Positions 7,575 to 14,118 of a DNA stretch of 14,118 nt are shown here, one piece after another. The position numbers and the translations under genes were made by a program. Position 1 is the first letter of the stretch. Every line of letters begins with the position of its first letter. Below the pieces are notes generated by a model that had not been told where the DNA came from, made no database searches, and saw nothing but the letters and a program-made list of their open reading frames with translations. This stretch comes from Roseomonas xinghualingensis (GTDB taxonomy: Bacteria > Pseudomonadota > Alphaproteobacteria > Acetobacterales > Acetobacteraceae), in assembly GCF_025791835.1 (NCBI RefSeq), contig NZ_JAOXLP010000060.1:1-14118 (forward strand), given 5' to 3'.

Positions 7575-7668
7575 AGCGCAAAGCAGCGCAATGTGCGGCG
7601 TGTTGCGCTTTTCGCGTGCCGAAGCCCCCCAAGCACGCAGTTTGACGATGCTGCGACATCTCGGCACG
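7575..7668 (-). promoter_or_regulatory. Candidate parAB operator/promoter region
   Basis: AGCGCAA occurs at 7575-7581 and 7585-7591, 10 bp apart, with its inverse TTGCGCT at 7603-7609. Further upstream CGTGCCGA at 7615-7622 is mirrored by TCGGCACG at 7661-7668. All lie 37-132 bp upstream of the parA GTG. Type Ia ParA proteins repress their own operon through such repeats, so these are good operator candidates. I see no convincing -35/-10 pair. Confidence 0.4.
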
Positions 7669-7819
7669 TGGCAAGACTCGTTTGGACCAGACGACACGTC
7701 TAGGCTCTTCGCGTGGCGGTCTTTGACAGAGGTGTTGCTCCACCCACACACTGCCGCATGACCCGTGCAAACAGATCCTACCGCGTGATCTGCTGCTTAG
7801 CCCGCAAGCCCATGCGTGA

Positions 7820-7835
7820 GTTGAACGCGTTCAAC
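7820..7835. repeat. parS: parS site 1
   Basis: A perfect palindrome, GTTGAACGCGTTCAAC, 282 bp upstream of the parA start. It fits the GTTNNNNGCNNNNAAC pattern of alphaproteobacterial repABC-type centromeres bound by ParB/RepB. Confidence 0.85.
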
Positions 7836-8123
7836 CCTAACCGTCCCGTTGCCCCCTGCACCGTAGCCCAGAAGACCGTGGGTGTTCCTATTTTGTTCTG
7901 TGTCGGTCGGGAATCCTGGGTGGGCGGCGACATCCACCGGGCTTGTTGTGGCCTAGCATTTTGTAGTCTTGGCCTGCCTCCCGAGGTTCTGACGTGAGAT
8001 GCCGGTAATTAGAACGCAGTCTCTTCGAGGATTACCTCCAAGGGCAAAGGCCTTTAATCGTCGTTCGTAGTCTGGGGCTTGAAGCAACTCGCGCAGCATC
8101 TTTCCTGAGGCAGCCGAACGCAG

Positions 8124-8139
8124 GTTGAACGCGTTCAAC
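8124..8139. repeat. parS: parS site 2
   Basis: An identical 16-bp palindrome, GTTGAACGCGTTCAAC, 304 bp beyond site 1. The flanking bases are not shared with the other copies, so the conserved unit is exactly 16 bp. Confidence 0.85.
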
Positions 8140-8239
8140 TGGCCCCCGCCTGCTAATGGCTTGCTCGTGATCTTCCTGGGAACTCGGAGCAGATTGTTGA
8201 GAGGTCTGGCCCTCCAGGAGGCAGGTGACGAGCCTGAAG

Positions 8240-8675
8240 ATGCGCCACACTGCGGAGAAGATCATTGGCTTGCTGCACCAGGTGGTCGTTGAACGGATCC
8301 AGGTGCGATCGGTGGTGAAGATCCTCCGCGGGCCTGGGGCTTAAGCCAACTACTGCCAGTAGCGGCAGAGCTATCGCGGACATGGCGCTGGATGGAAGGT
8401 CCTGAAAACAGACCGGAGCTAGCCGCCGTGGCGAGCCAAGCTAGGCGGCACAGGTTTACGTAAAACCCTTGCCCATCGAGTCTTGCGGCCACCCCTGGGT
8501 GAATGGCTCTAACGGGAAGGTTCGCCGACAGGCCGTTCGACGAGTTGCGGGGTCAGTAGACCTCGTGTTCGATCTGCGAAGCCGGGGTGCTGGTAGAATG
8601 CTGCGGCGGCTCCAGAACTGGTTCGGCCGGATGGCGCCCTGGGCTACTCCTAACTCCAGAAGCGATGGTGCCTTA
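8240..8675 (+). pseudogene. Degenerate IS3-family (IS407-like) relic
   Basis: The OrfA start survives in frame 2 from ATG 8240: MRHTAEKIIGLLHQ, later VVKIL, then TAA at 8342 and a RQSY block that recalls the family's WRQKYGG. Most of OrfB is deleted. Its end survives as IESCGHPWVNGSNGK in frame 3 from 8475 (compare IEPGSPWENGY) and then in frame 1 from 8539: DELRGQ, a TAG, then EAGVLVE, RPGLLLTPEAMVP (compare RPHSALGYRPPAPEAIV). Frame changes, stops and the internal deletion show it is long dead. It lies between parS sites 2 and 3 and accounts for their 650-bp gap. Confidence 0.65.
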
Positions 8676-8770
8676 TCGAACTGGCCTTGTCGCTGCTCCG
8701 CTCAGATGAACGTGCTCGTGGCGAGGGTCGACCTCCCCATGAGGTTCGGCGCCGTTCAGTTAAGTAGGCT

Positions 8771-8792
8771 ATAGTTGAACGCGTTCAACTAT
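8771..8792. repeat. parS: parS site 3 (palindrome extended to 22 bp)
   Basis: The 16-bp core GTTGAACGCGTTCAAC is at 8774-8789. Here the symmetry continues for three more bases on each side (ATA ... TAT), giving a perfect 22-bp palindrome. It is 650 bp beyond site 2, with the IS3 relic in between. Confidence 0.85.
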
Positions 8793-9053
8793 GCTGAAGA
8801 TGCTACGCCCGCCTCCATGTCCTGTCCGACAGTTATGGTAACTAGAACGTCGAAAAGCTTGGGCCTTAGTCTGTAGGACATATCCAGGCTAGGACACTGA
8901 CCAGCGCCTGTTGGCTGATCGCTGCTGGTGCATCCCCGTCAAATGTAGCGCGGCAAGGTGCTTCACTGATCTCGGTCTCTCTTGGCGGGCTGGTCATGGT
9001 CGCTAGCAAAAGCGCAGCCTGCGGTAGGCGCTAAGGAGGGATCTGAAAAGGCA

Positions 9054-9254
9054 GTGTTGAACGCGTTCAACTCGCACCCGGCGTCGACCCTCGCGTCGCG
9101 GCAAGCGTACCTCCTGAATTTTGATTGCGGGGGGAGTGGATACGTCGTGATCGATGGAGGCACATCGTCCGTAACCCGTCCGGGCCGAGGCGGGACATTC
9201 AAGCTTGGCCCTTGCAAGCCGGACGAGGCCCGCGTCAGCTTCCCGGCCGTCTAG
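9054..9254 (+). CDS. Possible small ORF spanning parS site 4
   Basis: A 66-residue frame from GTG 9054, which reads through the parS palindrome as LNAFN and ends at TAG 9252-9254. Third codon positions are rich in G and C, as in real genes of this window, and AAGGAGGG lies at 9033-9040. The 13-base gap to the GTG is long for a ribosome-binding site. The peptide has a Gly-rich middle and no motif I recognise. It could be chance; the frame is also open upstream to an in-frame ATG at 8982. Confidence 0.25.
   Translation: MLNAFNSHPASTLASRQAYLLNFDCGGSGYVVIDGGTSSVTRPGRGGTFKLGPCKPDEARVSFPAV
9056..9071. repeat. parS: parS site 4
   Basis: The fourth identical GTTGAACGCGTTCAAC, 282 bp beyond site 3 and about 1.5 kb from parA. 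I find no fifth copy in the window. Confidence 0.85.
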
Positions 9255-10346
9255 AGCCAAGGCTCTGATCCAGTGTCTGGCCAGCGTCGTCGATGATAGA
9301 GATACGGCAGGTGCGGGCATTGTCAAAACGAATAGGCGACGTGCCGGTCATCACCGGCGGCACCGGGAGCGAAGCTCGGGACGAAACCCGTCTCTTTGTA
9401 TGCGGTGGCATGCCACCCATTAAGATAGCCGCAGGCCGTCACGTCCAATGCCATAAGGGCACGGTCTCGCTGTGAGTTCACCCCTGTTAGCTTTCATGCG
9501 CGCCGAACCGTCGCGACCGCCACCTCGATAGGGTTGGAGCGTCCCCCAAAGCAGGCAACGCGCATCTCTGGAGATGGGGGCAAAGGCGCAGAGAGAGGAT
9601 GTCGACGACAGATCGGGCGCCGCAGCCTCGCACGTGGTCATTGTCCGCGATCTGGTTATGTCGGCGCATTCAACCCTCAGCGCGCCTCTCGCTGAAAGGG
9701 ACCCCGGCGGTCTGGACGCTTAATGAGGGTAGGGCGGTACGGGGTGGATACAGGTTGTGGAGGCTTCCTTGGGCCCCTTGCCTCCGAAGCCCTAGAGGTT
9801 CAGCGGCAGGGAACGACGCGCGGGAGGGTGGGCGCTGGTGACCGTTGGCACGGCATCGGGGGATAGGCCCCAGAACATCAGATGTCATTGCGAGTAACTC
9901 GCAGATGCGCTGAAGTAATCCGTGCCGACGGTACTGATTTCCTTCGCGCTCCTGCTGGCGATGCAACGTTGGCCGAGGTGTTTCGTCGCTCCACGACCTG
10001 CCTCTGGGAGGGGCAAGGATTGCTCGCCTCTCTGTCTTCCACGTGCCGTTTCCGCGTCCCGAAGCCAGTCTGAGAGCCGAGAATGGCCGAAGGAACACAA
10101 GATTCCGTACAAGTGGGTCCAAACCAGGCACGATAATCCGCCATTATCGTGCCTTTGTGGAAGAGAGGGGTGGATTGCCATCGGGGCGCCGGCCTGGGCA
10201 GACTACGTCCGGGCCGGAGGGCGGGCGCGGGGGCGCCGCCCCGACCGGTCGAAAGGGGGCAGGACGGTGGGGACTCTGGTGGGGGCCATGGCGGGATCGC
10301 CAGCAAACAGGGATCTTTTCGAGCCCCGGCGCCGGAGGTCCCGGCG
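9255..10346. other. 1.1-kb region with no recognisable gene
   Basis: Overlapping frames occur on both strands but none has a convincing start, ribosome-binding site or known motif. Structures seen are a 15-bp palindrome, TGCGAGTAACTCGCA, at 9889-9903 and the long inverted repeat at 10126-10154, listed separately. The frame of the recombinase gene is open back to 10149, but I place the start at 10347. Confidence 0.5.
10126..10154. repeat. Perfect 12-bp inverted repeat with 5-bp centre, candidate recombinase core site
   Basis: AGGCACGATAAT at 10126-10137 and ATTATCGTGCCT at 10143-10154 are exact inverse arms around CCGCC. It is 192 bp upstream of the recombinase start. Arms of 11-13 bp around a short centre, AT-rich on the inner side, are the build of dif, lox and similar tyrosine-recombinase sites. 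A terminator reading rightward is the alternative, but only TTT follows. Confidence 0.45.
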
Positions 10347-11378
10347 ATGACGCCGCCGGATGGTGCCGGCGGGGCACCGCTCCCGCCGGCCCTGCGCCGC
10401 CTCGTCGGGGAGGCTCTGCCACCCGAAGCGCTGGCCGTGCTCGCCGGCCCGGTCGGCGCGGCGGTGGCCCAGGCCGCCGGCTATGCCGGGCGCGCCCTCT
10501 CGGACAACACCCGCCGGGCCTATGAGAGCGACTGGCGCGCCTTTTGTGCGTGGTGCGAAGCGGGCGGCATTTCTCCCCTCCCGGCCGCGCCGGTCGTGGT
10601 GGCGGGCCATCTCGCCAGCCTGGCCAGGACGCTCGGCCGGAGCGGGCTGCGCCGGCGCCTGGCCGCCATCGCCCACCAGCACCGCCAGGCCGGCTACCCC
10701 TGGGAGACGCGGCATCCGGCGATCGCGGCCACCATGCGCGGCATCCTCGCGACTCACGGCAAGCCGAGCCGTCCCGCTGCCGCGCTCACCTCGACCGAGG
10801 TAAAGACGCTGCTCACCGCCTGCGGGACCGACACAGCCGGTTCCCGGGACCGGGCGCTGTTGCTGCTGGGGTTCGCCGGCGCGCTGCGGCGCTCGGAGCT
10901 GGTCGGCATCGACCGCGAGCATCTGCGCTTCACGGGCGAGGGGATGACGGTGTTCATCCCGCGCTCCAAGCGTGACCAGGAGGGGGAAGGGGCCACGATC
11001 GGCATCCCGCGCGGGCTGAACCCGCTCTCCTGCCCGGTGCGGGCGATGGAGGCGTGGCTCCGGCGCACCCGCATCGAATGGGGCGCGGTGTTCCGGCGGA
11101 TCAGCCCCGGGGGCGCGCTGGAGGACCGGCTGAGCCCGCAGGGGGTGTGGAAGATCCTGCGGCGGCGCGCCGCGATGGCCCGACTCACGGTGGATGAGAC
11201 GGAGCGCCTTTCGCCGCATGGGCTCCGGGCGGGCTTCATCACCGAGGCCTATCTCAAGGGCGCGCTGGACGAGCAGGTGATGCACCACGCCCGGCAGCGG
11301 AGCATCGCCACCACCCAGGGCTATCGCCGACGGGCGAAGATCACCCGGGACAGCCCGGCGCGGCTGCTCGACCTGTGA
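10347..11378 (+). CDS. Tyrosine recombinase / site-specific integrase
   Basis: 343 residues from ATG 10347, chosen because GGAGG lies 8 bases upstream; a longer open frame back to 10149 lacks this. Residues 40-140 form the SAM-like core-binding domain (SDNTRRAYESDWRAFCAWC). The catalytic domain follows about 145-343: Arg181 in GALRRSEL, Lys208 in PRSKRD, His291 and Arg294 in HGLRAGF, and the nucleophile Tyr326 in TTQGYRR. In ARQRS, where the family usually has His or Trp, Gln317 appears to stand. It would cut and rejoin DNA at inverted-arm sites, for dimer resolution or integration. It precedes the YubB-like/scpA pair with an opposite-strand ORF between. Codon use is very GC-rich and clean, unlike the decayed DNA to its left. 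Confidence 0.92.
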   Translation: MTPPDGAGGAPLPPALRRLVGEALPPEALAVLAGPVGAAVAQAAGYAGRALSDNTRRAYESDWRAFCAWCEAGGISPLPAAPVVVAGHLASLARTLGRSGLRRRLAAIAHQHRQAGYPWETRHPAIAATMRGILATHGKPSRPAAALTSTEVKTLLTACGTDTAGSRDRALLLLGFAGALRRSELVGIDREHLRFTGEGMTVFIPRSKRDQEGEGATIGIPRGLNPLSCPVRAMEAWLRRTRIEWGAVFRRISPGGALEDRLSPQGVWKILRRRAAMARLTVDETERLSPHGLRAGFITEAYLKGALDEQVMHHARQRSIATTQGYRRRAKITRDSPARLLDL

Positions 11379-11427
11379 CGGCGTTCGGCGCGGGGCAGGG
11401 ACGCGCCTTGCTGAACGGGCCGGACCG

Positions 11428-11622
11428 TCAGCGGTTCAGAACGCGGCGCCCGGCCTCATATGCAGCCTCGGCGCCCGAGAAGCTGGCCGGGGCGCGGCGG
11501 ACGAGGGTGGTTCCCCGCCAGATCGACCAGCGCCAGGTGCCGCGGCCTGGGCCTTCCTTACTGATGCGAATTTCCAGGGTTTCCGGCACGTCCTGCGCGG
11601 AGTGGGGCGGCTTTGCGAACAT
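11428..11622 (-). CDS. Small hypothetical protein
   Basis: 64 residues read from the minus strand in the gap between the recombinase and the YubB-like gene. After a short lead the sequence ETLEIRISKEGPGRGTWRWS and then IWRGTTLVRRAPASF has alternating beta-strand character, followed by a short helix (GAEAAYEAGRRVL). It resembles the many small single-domain hypothetical proteins of alphaproteobacteria, but I cannot name a family. ATG 11620-11622 is preceded by AGGA nine bases upstream. An overlapping plus-strand frame (11375-11635) is also open, with a less protein-like composition. Its promoter would lie in the 28-bp gap before the YubB-like gene, so the two would be divergent. Confidence 0.45.
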   Translation of the reverse strand: MFAKPPHSAQDVPETLEIRISKEGPGRGTWRWSIWRGTTLVRRAPASFSGAEAAYEAGRRVLNR

Positions 11623-11650
11623 CGGCCGGTCCTAGGAGGGTCGGCGCAGG

Positions 11651-12433
11651 ATGCCAAGCAAATCCCTGAAGGAGCCGGCCGCCATTCCTGACGGCGCCGC
11701 GTGGCTGGATGGTGTGGAGCAGGGAAGGGGGCGCCACCATCCCGAGCCCGACTCACCGGAGCGGGTCTGGCAGCCGACCCCGGAGCCGGTGGACTGGCTG
11801 CACAACACCCTGACCGTCACCGGCCCCGCGGAGAGGGTCGAAGACTTCCGGGCCGCCGCCGCCGGGCCGGGCGTGATCCCCTGGGTGCTGGACCTGGCGG
11901 GTCTGGAGGAGGAGTTCCTGCTGCCGATGGCCGCCCCCCAGGACGGGGTGCGGGCGATCAGCCTCACCGGCGCCAAGATCCTGGCGCGGCGGCTGCGCGA
12001 TGCTGTGGCCCTGAACCACCAGCGGGCGCTGGCCCGGATCGCCCATGACCGGAGCTGCCCCTTCGACCTGCACCGGCTGCTGCCGGTCCCGGCCGCGATC
12101 CTCGCCCTCGGGCCGGAGGAGGGCGCGAGTCGCGACTGGCTGCGCGCCCATTGGGGCGTGACCCGGCCGCTCCGCCATGCCGAGGCGCTGCCGGCCACCC
12201 TCGACGGGCGCAGGAAAAGGATGGGGCAGTTCCGGGTCGCCTTCTGGTCGGCCGACTGGTCGCCCTGGGCTGCCCTCGCCCGGCTGCGCCGCGCCTGGCC
12301 GGATATCTCCCTCGAACTGCAGCCGCACTACCCCAACGCAGCGCAGGCCGGGGAGGACAAGGGCCACGGCGCCATGCCGGAAGGGACGGGTCGGAAGGAC
12401 GGGGCGCGAGTCGGGGCGGGCCGCCGTGGCTGA
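11651..12433 (+). CDS. YubB/Api92-like ferredoxin-fold protein
   Basis: 260 residues from ATG 11651, with GGAGGG ten bases upstream. WLHNTLTVTGPAERVEDFRA at 49-68 resembles the opening strand and helix of YubB/Api92-like proteins (DUF1281 type), which begin like WCxNxLTVxG. Near the C-terminus FRVAFWSADWSPWAALARLR then WPDISLEL (194-222) resembles their second conserved block, with the Trp-Ser-Pro turn followed by a strand. These proteins occur mostly on plasmids and phages and have no established function. The middle (110-150) is helical and Arg/Leu-rich. The Gly/Arg-rich tail (about 235-260) looks disordered. The stop TGA overlaps the scpA start by 8 bp, which suggests translational coupling. 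Family assignment is by motif recall only. Confidence 0.5.
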   Translation: MPSKSLKEPAAIPDGAAWLDGVEQGRGRHHPEPDSPERVWQPTPEPVDWLHNTLTVTGPAERVEDFRAAAAGPGVIPWVLDLAGLEEEFLLPMAAPQDGVRAISLTGAKILARRLRDAVALNHQRALARIAHDRSCPFDLHRLLPVPAAILALGPEEGASRDWLRAHWGVTRPLRHAEALPATLDGRRKRMGQFRVAFWSADWSPWAALARLRRAWPDISLELQPHYPNAAQAGEDKGHGAMPEGTGRKDGARVGAGRRG

Positions 12434-13250
12434 GCTTTCGCCCCTGGCGAAGAGCGAGGTCTGGGAAGGGGAGGGAAGGGCACCGCGGTCTCTCCCGGCC
12501 CATGCCGCGCCGCGGCTGAGCGTGGAGGGTTTCGAGGGCCCGCTCGACTTCCTGCTCGAGATGGTCCGGCGCCAGCGGGTCGATCTCGGGCGGCTCTCCA
12601 TCCTGACCCTGACCGACCAGCTGGTCGACGCCATCGAGGATGGTGGTGGCCGGATCCCGCTGGAGCGGCGGGCAGACTGGCTGGTGATGGCGAGCCAGCT
12701 GCTGCTGCTCAAGGCGCAGCTGCTGGCGCCCGCCAGTCCCGAGGAGGCGGAGGATGCTCGCGCGGCGGCCAGCCGGCGGCTCGAGCTCCTGGACGAGCTG
12801 GCTCGCATGCGGGCCGGGGCGGACTGGCTCACGGCCAGGCCGCAGCTTGGGCAGCTGGTGTTCGGCCGCGGGCAGGGCACCCCAGCCCAGGCCCGGCCGC
12901 AGGCGGAGCTCTACGTCGCCTTCCTGGAGGCGACGCTGACGATGCTGGAGGGGCGGGAAGGGCAGGGGGCCGAGCCTCCCCCCACCTACCGGCCCAGCCC
13001 GCTCGAGTTCTGGCGCATCGCCGATGCCCTGCAGCGCATCACTGAACTGCTCGGGCAACACCCGGCCGGGCTGCCCCTGACGCGCTGCCTGCCATCCGTC
13101 CCGCGGCACGCGCCCGACCGCCCCATCCGGGTTCGGGCGGCGTTGGCCAGCACCTTCGTGGCGGGGCTCGAGCTCGCACGGGACGGTACCCTTGAGTTGA
13201 ATCAACGTGAACCCTTCGACGCAATCAATTTTCGCGCGGTTCCCGCGTGA
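12426..13250 (+). CDS. scpA: Segregation and condensation protein A (ScpA, kleisin)
   Basis: 274 residues if started at GTG 12426, which lies in GTGGCTGA and overlaps the upstream stop; the open frame extends back to 12177 but that part is a shadow of the upstream gene. ScpA is the kleisin that bridges the SMC ATPase heads in the bacterial condensin. LSVEGFEGPLDFLLEMVRRQ at 31-50 is the hallmark N-terminal motif, which contacts the SMC neck; LVMASQLLLLKAQLL at 86-100 is the next conserved helix. The C-terminal winged helix, which binds the SMC head, ends FVAGLELARDGTLELNQREPF. The proline-rich middle is the variable linker. No scpB follows, and no smc is in view; it must use partners encoded elsewhere, or act differently. 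Length is normal for the family. Confidence 0.87.
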   Translation: MAELSPLAKSEVWEGEGRAPRSLPAHAAPRLSVEGFEGPLDFLLEMVRRQRVDLGRLSILTLTDQLVDAIEDGGGRIPLERRADWLVMASQLLLLKAQLLAPASPEEAEDARAAASRRLELLDELARMRAGADWLTARPQLGQLVFGRGQGTPAQARPQAELYVAFLEATLTMLEGREGQGAEPPPTYRPSPLEFWRIADALQRITELLGQHPAGLPLTRCLPSVPRHAPDRPIRVRAALASTFVAGLELARDGTLELNQREPFDAINFRAVPA

Positions 13251-13283
13251 CGGCTGTTGCACGTGTGGCGGTGTCGGTCACTT

Positions 13284-13330
13284 CTGCCACAGAATGGCAG
13301 ATCGGAGACATGGCGTTAGACGTGCACGTC
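13284..13330. promoter_or_regulatory. Hairpin and 12-bp palindrome between scpA and the cold-shock gene
   Basis: CTGCCA at 13284-13289 pairs with TGGCAG at 13295-13300 over a 5-nt loop; no T tract follows. GACGTGCACGTC at 13319-13330 is a perfect 12-bp palindrome, 40 bp before the ATG of the cold-shock gene. Either could be a regulator site, and the hairpin could be part of a structured 5' leader as in other cold-shock mRNAs. Confidence 0.3.
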
Positions 13331-13370
13331 CGGCTTCCTGCTTCCCAATTCTTTCTTTCGAGTTCGAGAC

Positions 13371-14015
13371 ATGTCCGACAAACATGACTGGCGGCGTGAC
13401 CGCAAATCCCGCAAGCGCGGGTCCGACGACGACATGCCGCAAGACGGTGGTTGGTCGGTGCCCACGTATTCGCCGTCCGAAACGCGGGCACTCTCACGAC
13501 AGCCCTCCGCTACATCGGACCCGGTGGCCGGCGCAGTGGTCAAAAGGTTCGATGCGGAGAGGGGCTTCGGCTTCGTCGCGCTCGATGGTGGCTCGGGTGA
13601 TGCCTTCCTGCACATCAGCGCCCTCCAGCAGGCAGGGATGGATGCGGTTGCTCCCGGCACCCGACTGAGGGTGCGAGTGGGCCAGGGTCAGCGAGGGCCG
13701 CAGGTCACGGAGGTGCTCGAGGCTGGAGACAGCGATGAGGCCGCTCCGCCACCGCGAGCGCCCCGAGCGGCTGCACCCATCTTCGGTTCGACACAGACCG
13801 GCCCGGGCGAGGAAGTCCGCGGCACGGTGAAATGGTACAACGCCGAAAAGGGCTTCGGCTTCGTCGCGCCGAACGACGGCAGCAAGGATGTGTTCGTGCA
13901 CGCCACGGCCTTGGAGCGAAGCGGCGTGGCGCCGCTCTCGGAAGGCCAGGCTGTGACCATGCAGGTGGTCCAGGGGAACAAGGGGCTGGAAGCAAGCACC
14001 ATCAGGCTCGGATAG
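13371..14015 (+). CDS. Two-domain cold-shock protein
   Basis: 214 residues with two cold-shock (OB-fold) domains that bind single-stranded RNA or DNA. The N-terminal 50 residues are charged and probably disordered. Domain 1 covers about 52-117: RNP1 RGFGFVAL at 64-71 and RNP2 DAFLHISAL at 77-85. A Pro/Ala-rich linker follows. Domain 2 covers about 147-212: GTVKWYNAEKGFGFVAP with RNP1 at 160-167, and RNP2 DVFVHATAL at 173-181. Domain 2 is closer to the CspA consensus; domain 1 lacks the KWFN-type entry (it has VKRFDAER). Double-domain forms of about 200 residues are common in alphaproteobacteria. ATG 13371 has no strong ribosome-binding site. The 120-bp gap after scpA suggests its own promoter. 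Confidence 0.9.
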   Translation: MSDKHDWRRDRKSRKRGSDDDMPQDGGWSVPTYSPSETRALSRQPSATSDPVAGAVVKRFDAERGFGFVALDGGSGDAFLHISALQQAGMDAVAPGTRLRVRVGQGQRGPQVTEVLEAGDSDEAAPPPRAPRAAAPIFGSTQTGPGEEVRGTVKWYNAEKGFGFVAPNDGSKDVFVHATALERSGVAPLSEGQAVTMQVVQGNKGLEASTIRLG

Positions 14016-14118
14016 GAGCAGTCACCAAGCTGCGCCAGGAGAATGCCGACGCAACTGCGGGGACCCTGGATGATGCAGGCTTGCATGTGAGCACGGCGGT
14101 TCTGTCAGCCTTCGCGCC
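14016..14118 (+). other. Short tail after the cold-shock gene
   Basis: One frame stays open to the window edge (AVTKLRQENADATAGTLDDA from 14020 onward), without a start codon and with no motif I recognise. It may be chance or the remains of a gene continuing outside. Confidence 0.2.

Noticed and set aside
7953..8138. 61-residue minus-strand ORF starting with TTG inside parS site 2
   Set aside because: It has a G-rich upstream stretch but no known motif, and the start is forced by the palindrome; not enough to call a gene.
8004..8849. Near-identical 13-mers GGTAATTAGAACG (8004-8016) and GGTAACTAGAACG (8837-8849) near parS sites 2 and 3
   Set aside because: One mismatch in a 13-mer is expected by chance about once in a region this size, and the distances to parS differ.
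10149..10346. N-terminal extension of the recombinase frame
   Set aside because: Start would fall inside the inverted-repeat arm, lacks a ribosome-binding site, and the peptide is Gly/Arg-rich and unlike the family; ATG 10347 has GGAGG.
10203..11288. Long 361-residue minus-strand ORF opposite the recombinase
   Set aside because: Typical GC-rich antisense shadow with Arg/Pro/Gly-rich composition and no motif.
11753..13262. Minus-strand ORFs of 375 and 432 residues opposite the YubB-like and scpA genes
   Set aside because: Shadows of well-supported plus-strand genes; low-complexity translations.
1..14118. CRISPR arrays, tRNA or rRNA genes
   Set aside because: No regularly spaced direct repeats with unique spacers and no cloverleaf or rRNA-like sequence were seen; the only regular repeats are the iterons and parS copies.

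Overview
The window looks like part of a plasmid or chromid backbone from a high-GC alphaproteobacterium. The codon bias, the RepA-like ParA, the parS type and the ScpA module fit Rhodospirillales/Acetobacteraceae such as Roseomonas or Azospirillum, but that assignment is inference, not a database match. The window splits into a replication/partition half full of decayed insertion sequences (about 1-10100) and a compact, clean GC-rich half (about 10100-14118). LEFT EDGE (1-127): the 3' end of an IS66-family transposase and the right terminus of that element. REPLICATION (226-1910): a winged-helix plasmid initiator on the minus strand; upstream of it, iteron-like repeats that include a run phased at 21 bp, then an AT-rich stretch. 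Together these look like an iteron origin. DECAYED ZONE (1911-5072): no intact gene. It holds scattered GACCC/ATTCC motifs, a frameshifted IS110 transposase with its probable 3' flank, a methyltransferase gene cut off after its SAM-binding motif by a fragment of a second IS110 element, and a strong stem-loop downstream of parB. PARTITION (5073-9071): parA and parB form a minus-strand operon with repeat-rich candidate operators upstream. Four perfect copies of the 16-bp palindrome GTTGAACGCGTTCAAC follow over 1.25 kb, almost certainly the parS centromere. A degenerate IS3-family (IS407-like) relic sits among them. parA, parB and rep share orientation as in repABC plasmids, but the initiator is iteron-type and about 3.8 kb of insertion debris separates it from parB. 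INTERGENIC (9255-10346): no recognisable gene, but it contains a perfect 12-bp inverted repeat with a 5-bp centre, 192 bp before a tyrosine recombinase gene; this has the geometry of a dif/lox-type core. RIGHT MODULE (10347-14015): tyrosine recombinase, a small opposite-strand ORF, a YubB/Api92-like protein overlapping by 8 bp an ScpA (kleisin) homologue with no ScpB in view, then a two-domain cold-shock protein. The whole reads as a replicon-maintenance region: initiator and origin for copying, ParABS for segregation, a recombinase with a candidate site for multimer resolution or integration, and a kleisin that may organise the replicon's DNA. The most interesting points are the distributed parS array, the candidate recombination site, and the recombinase/YubB-like/ScpA cluster.
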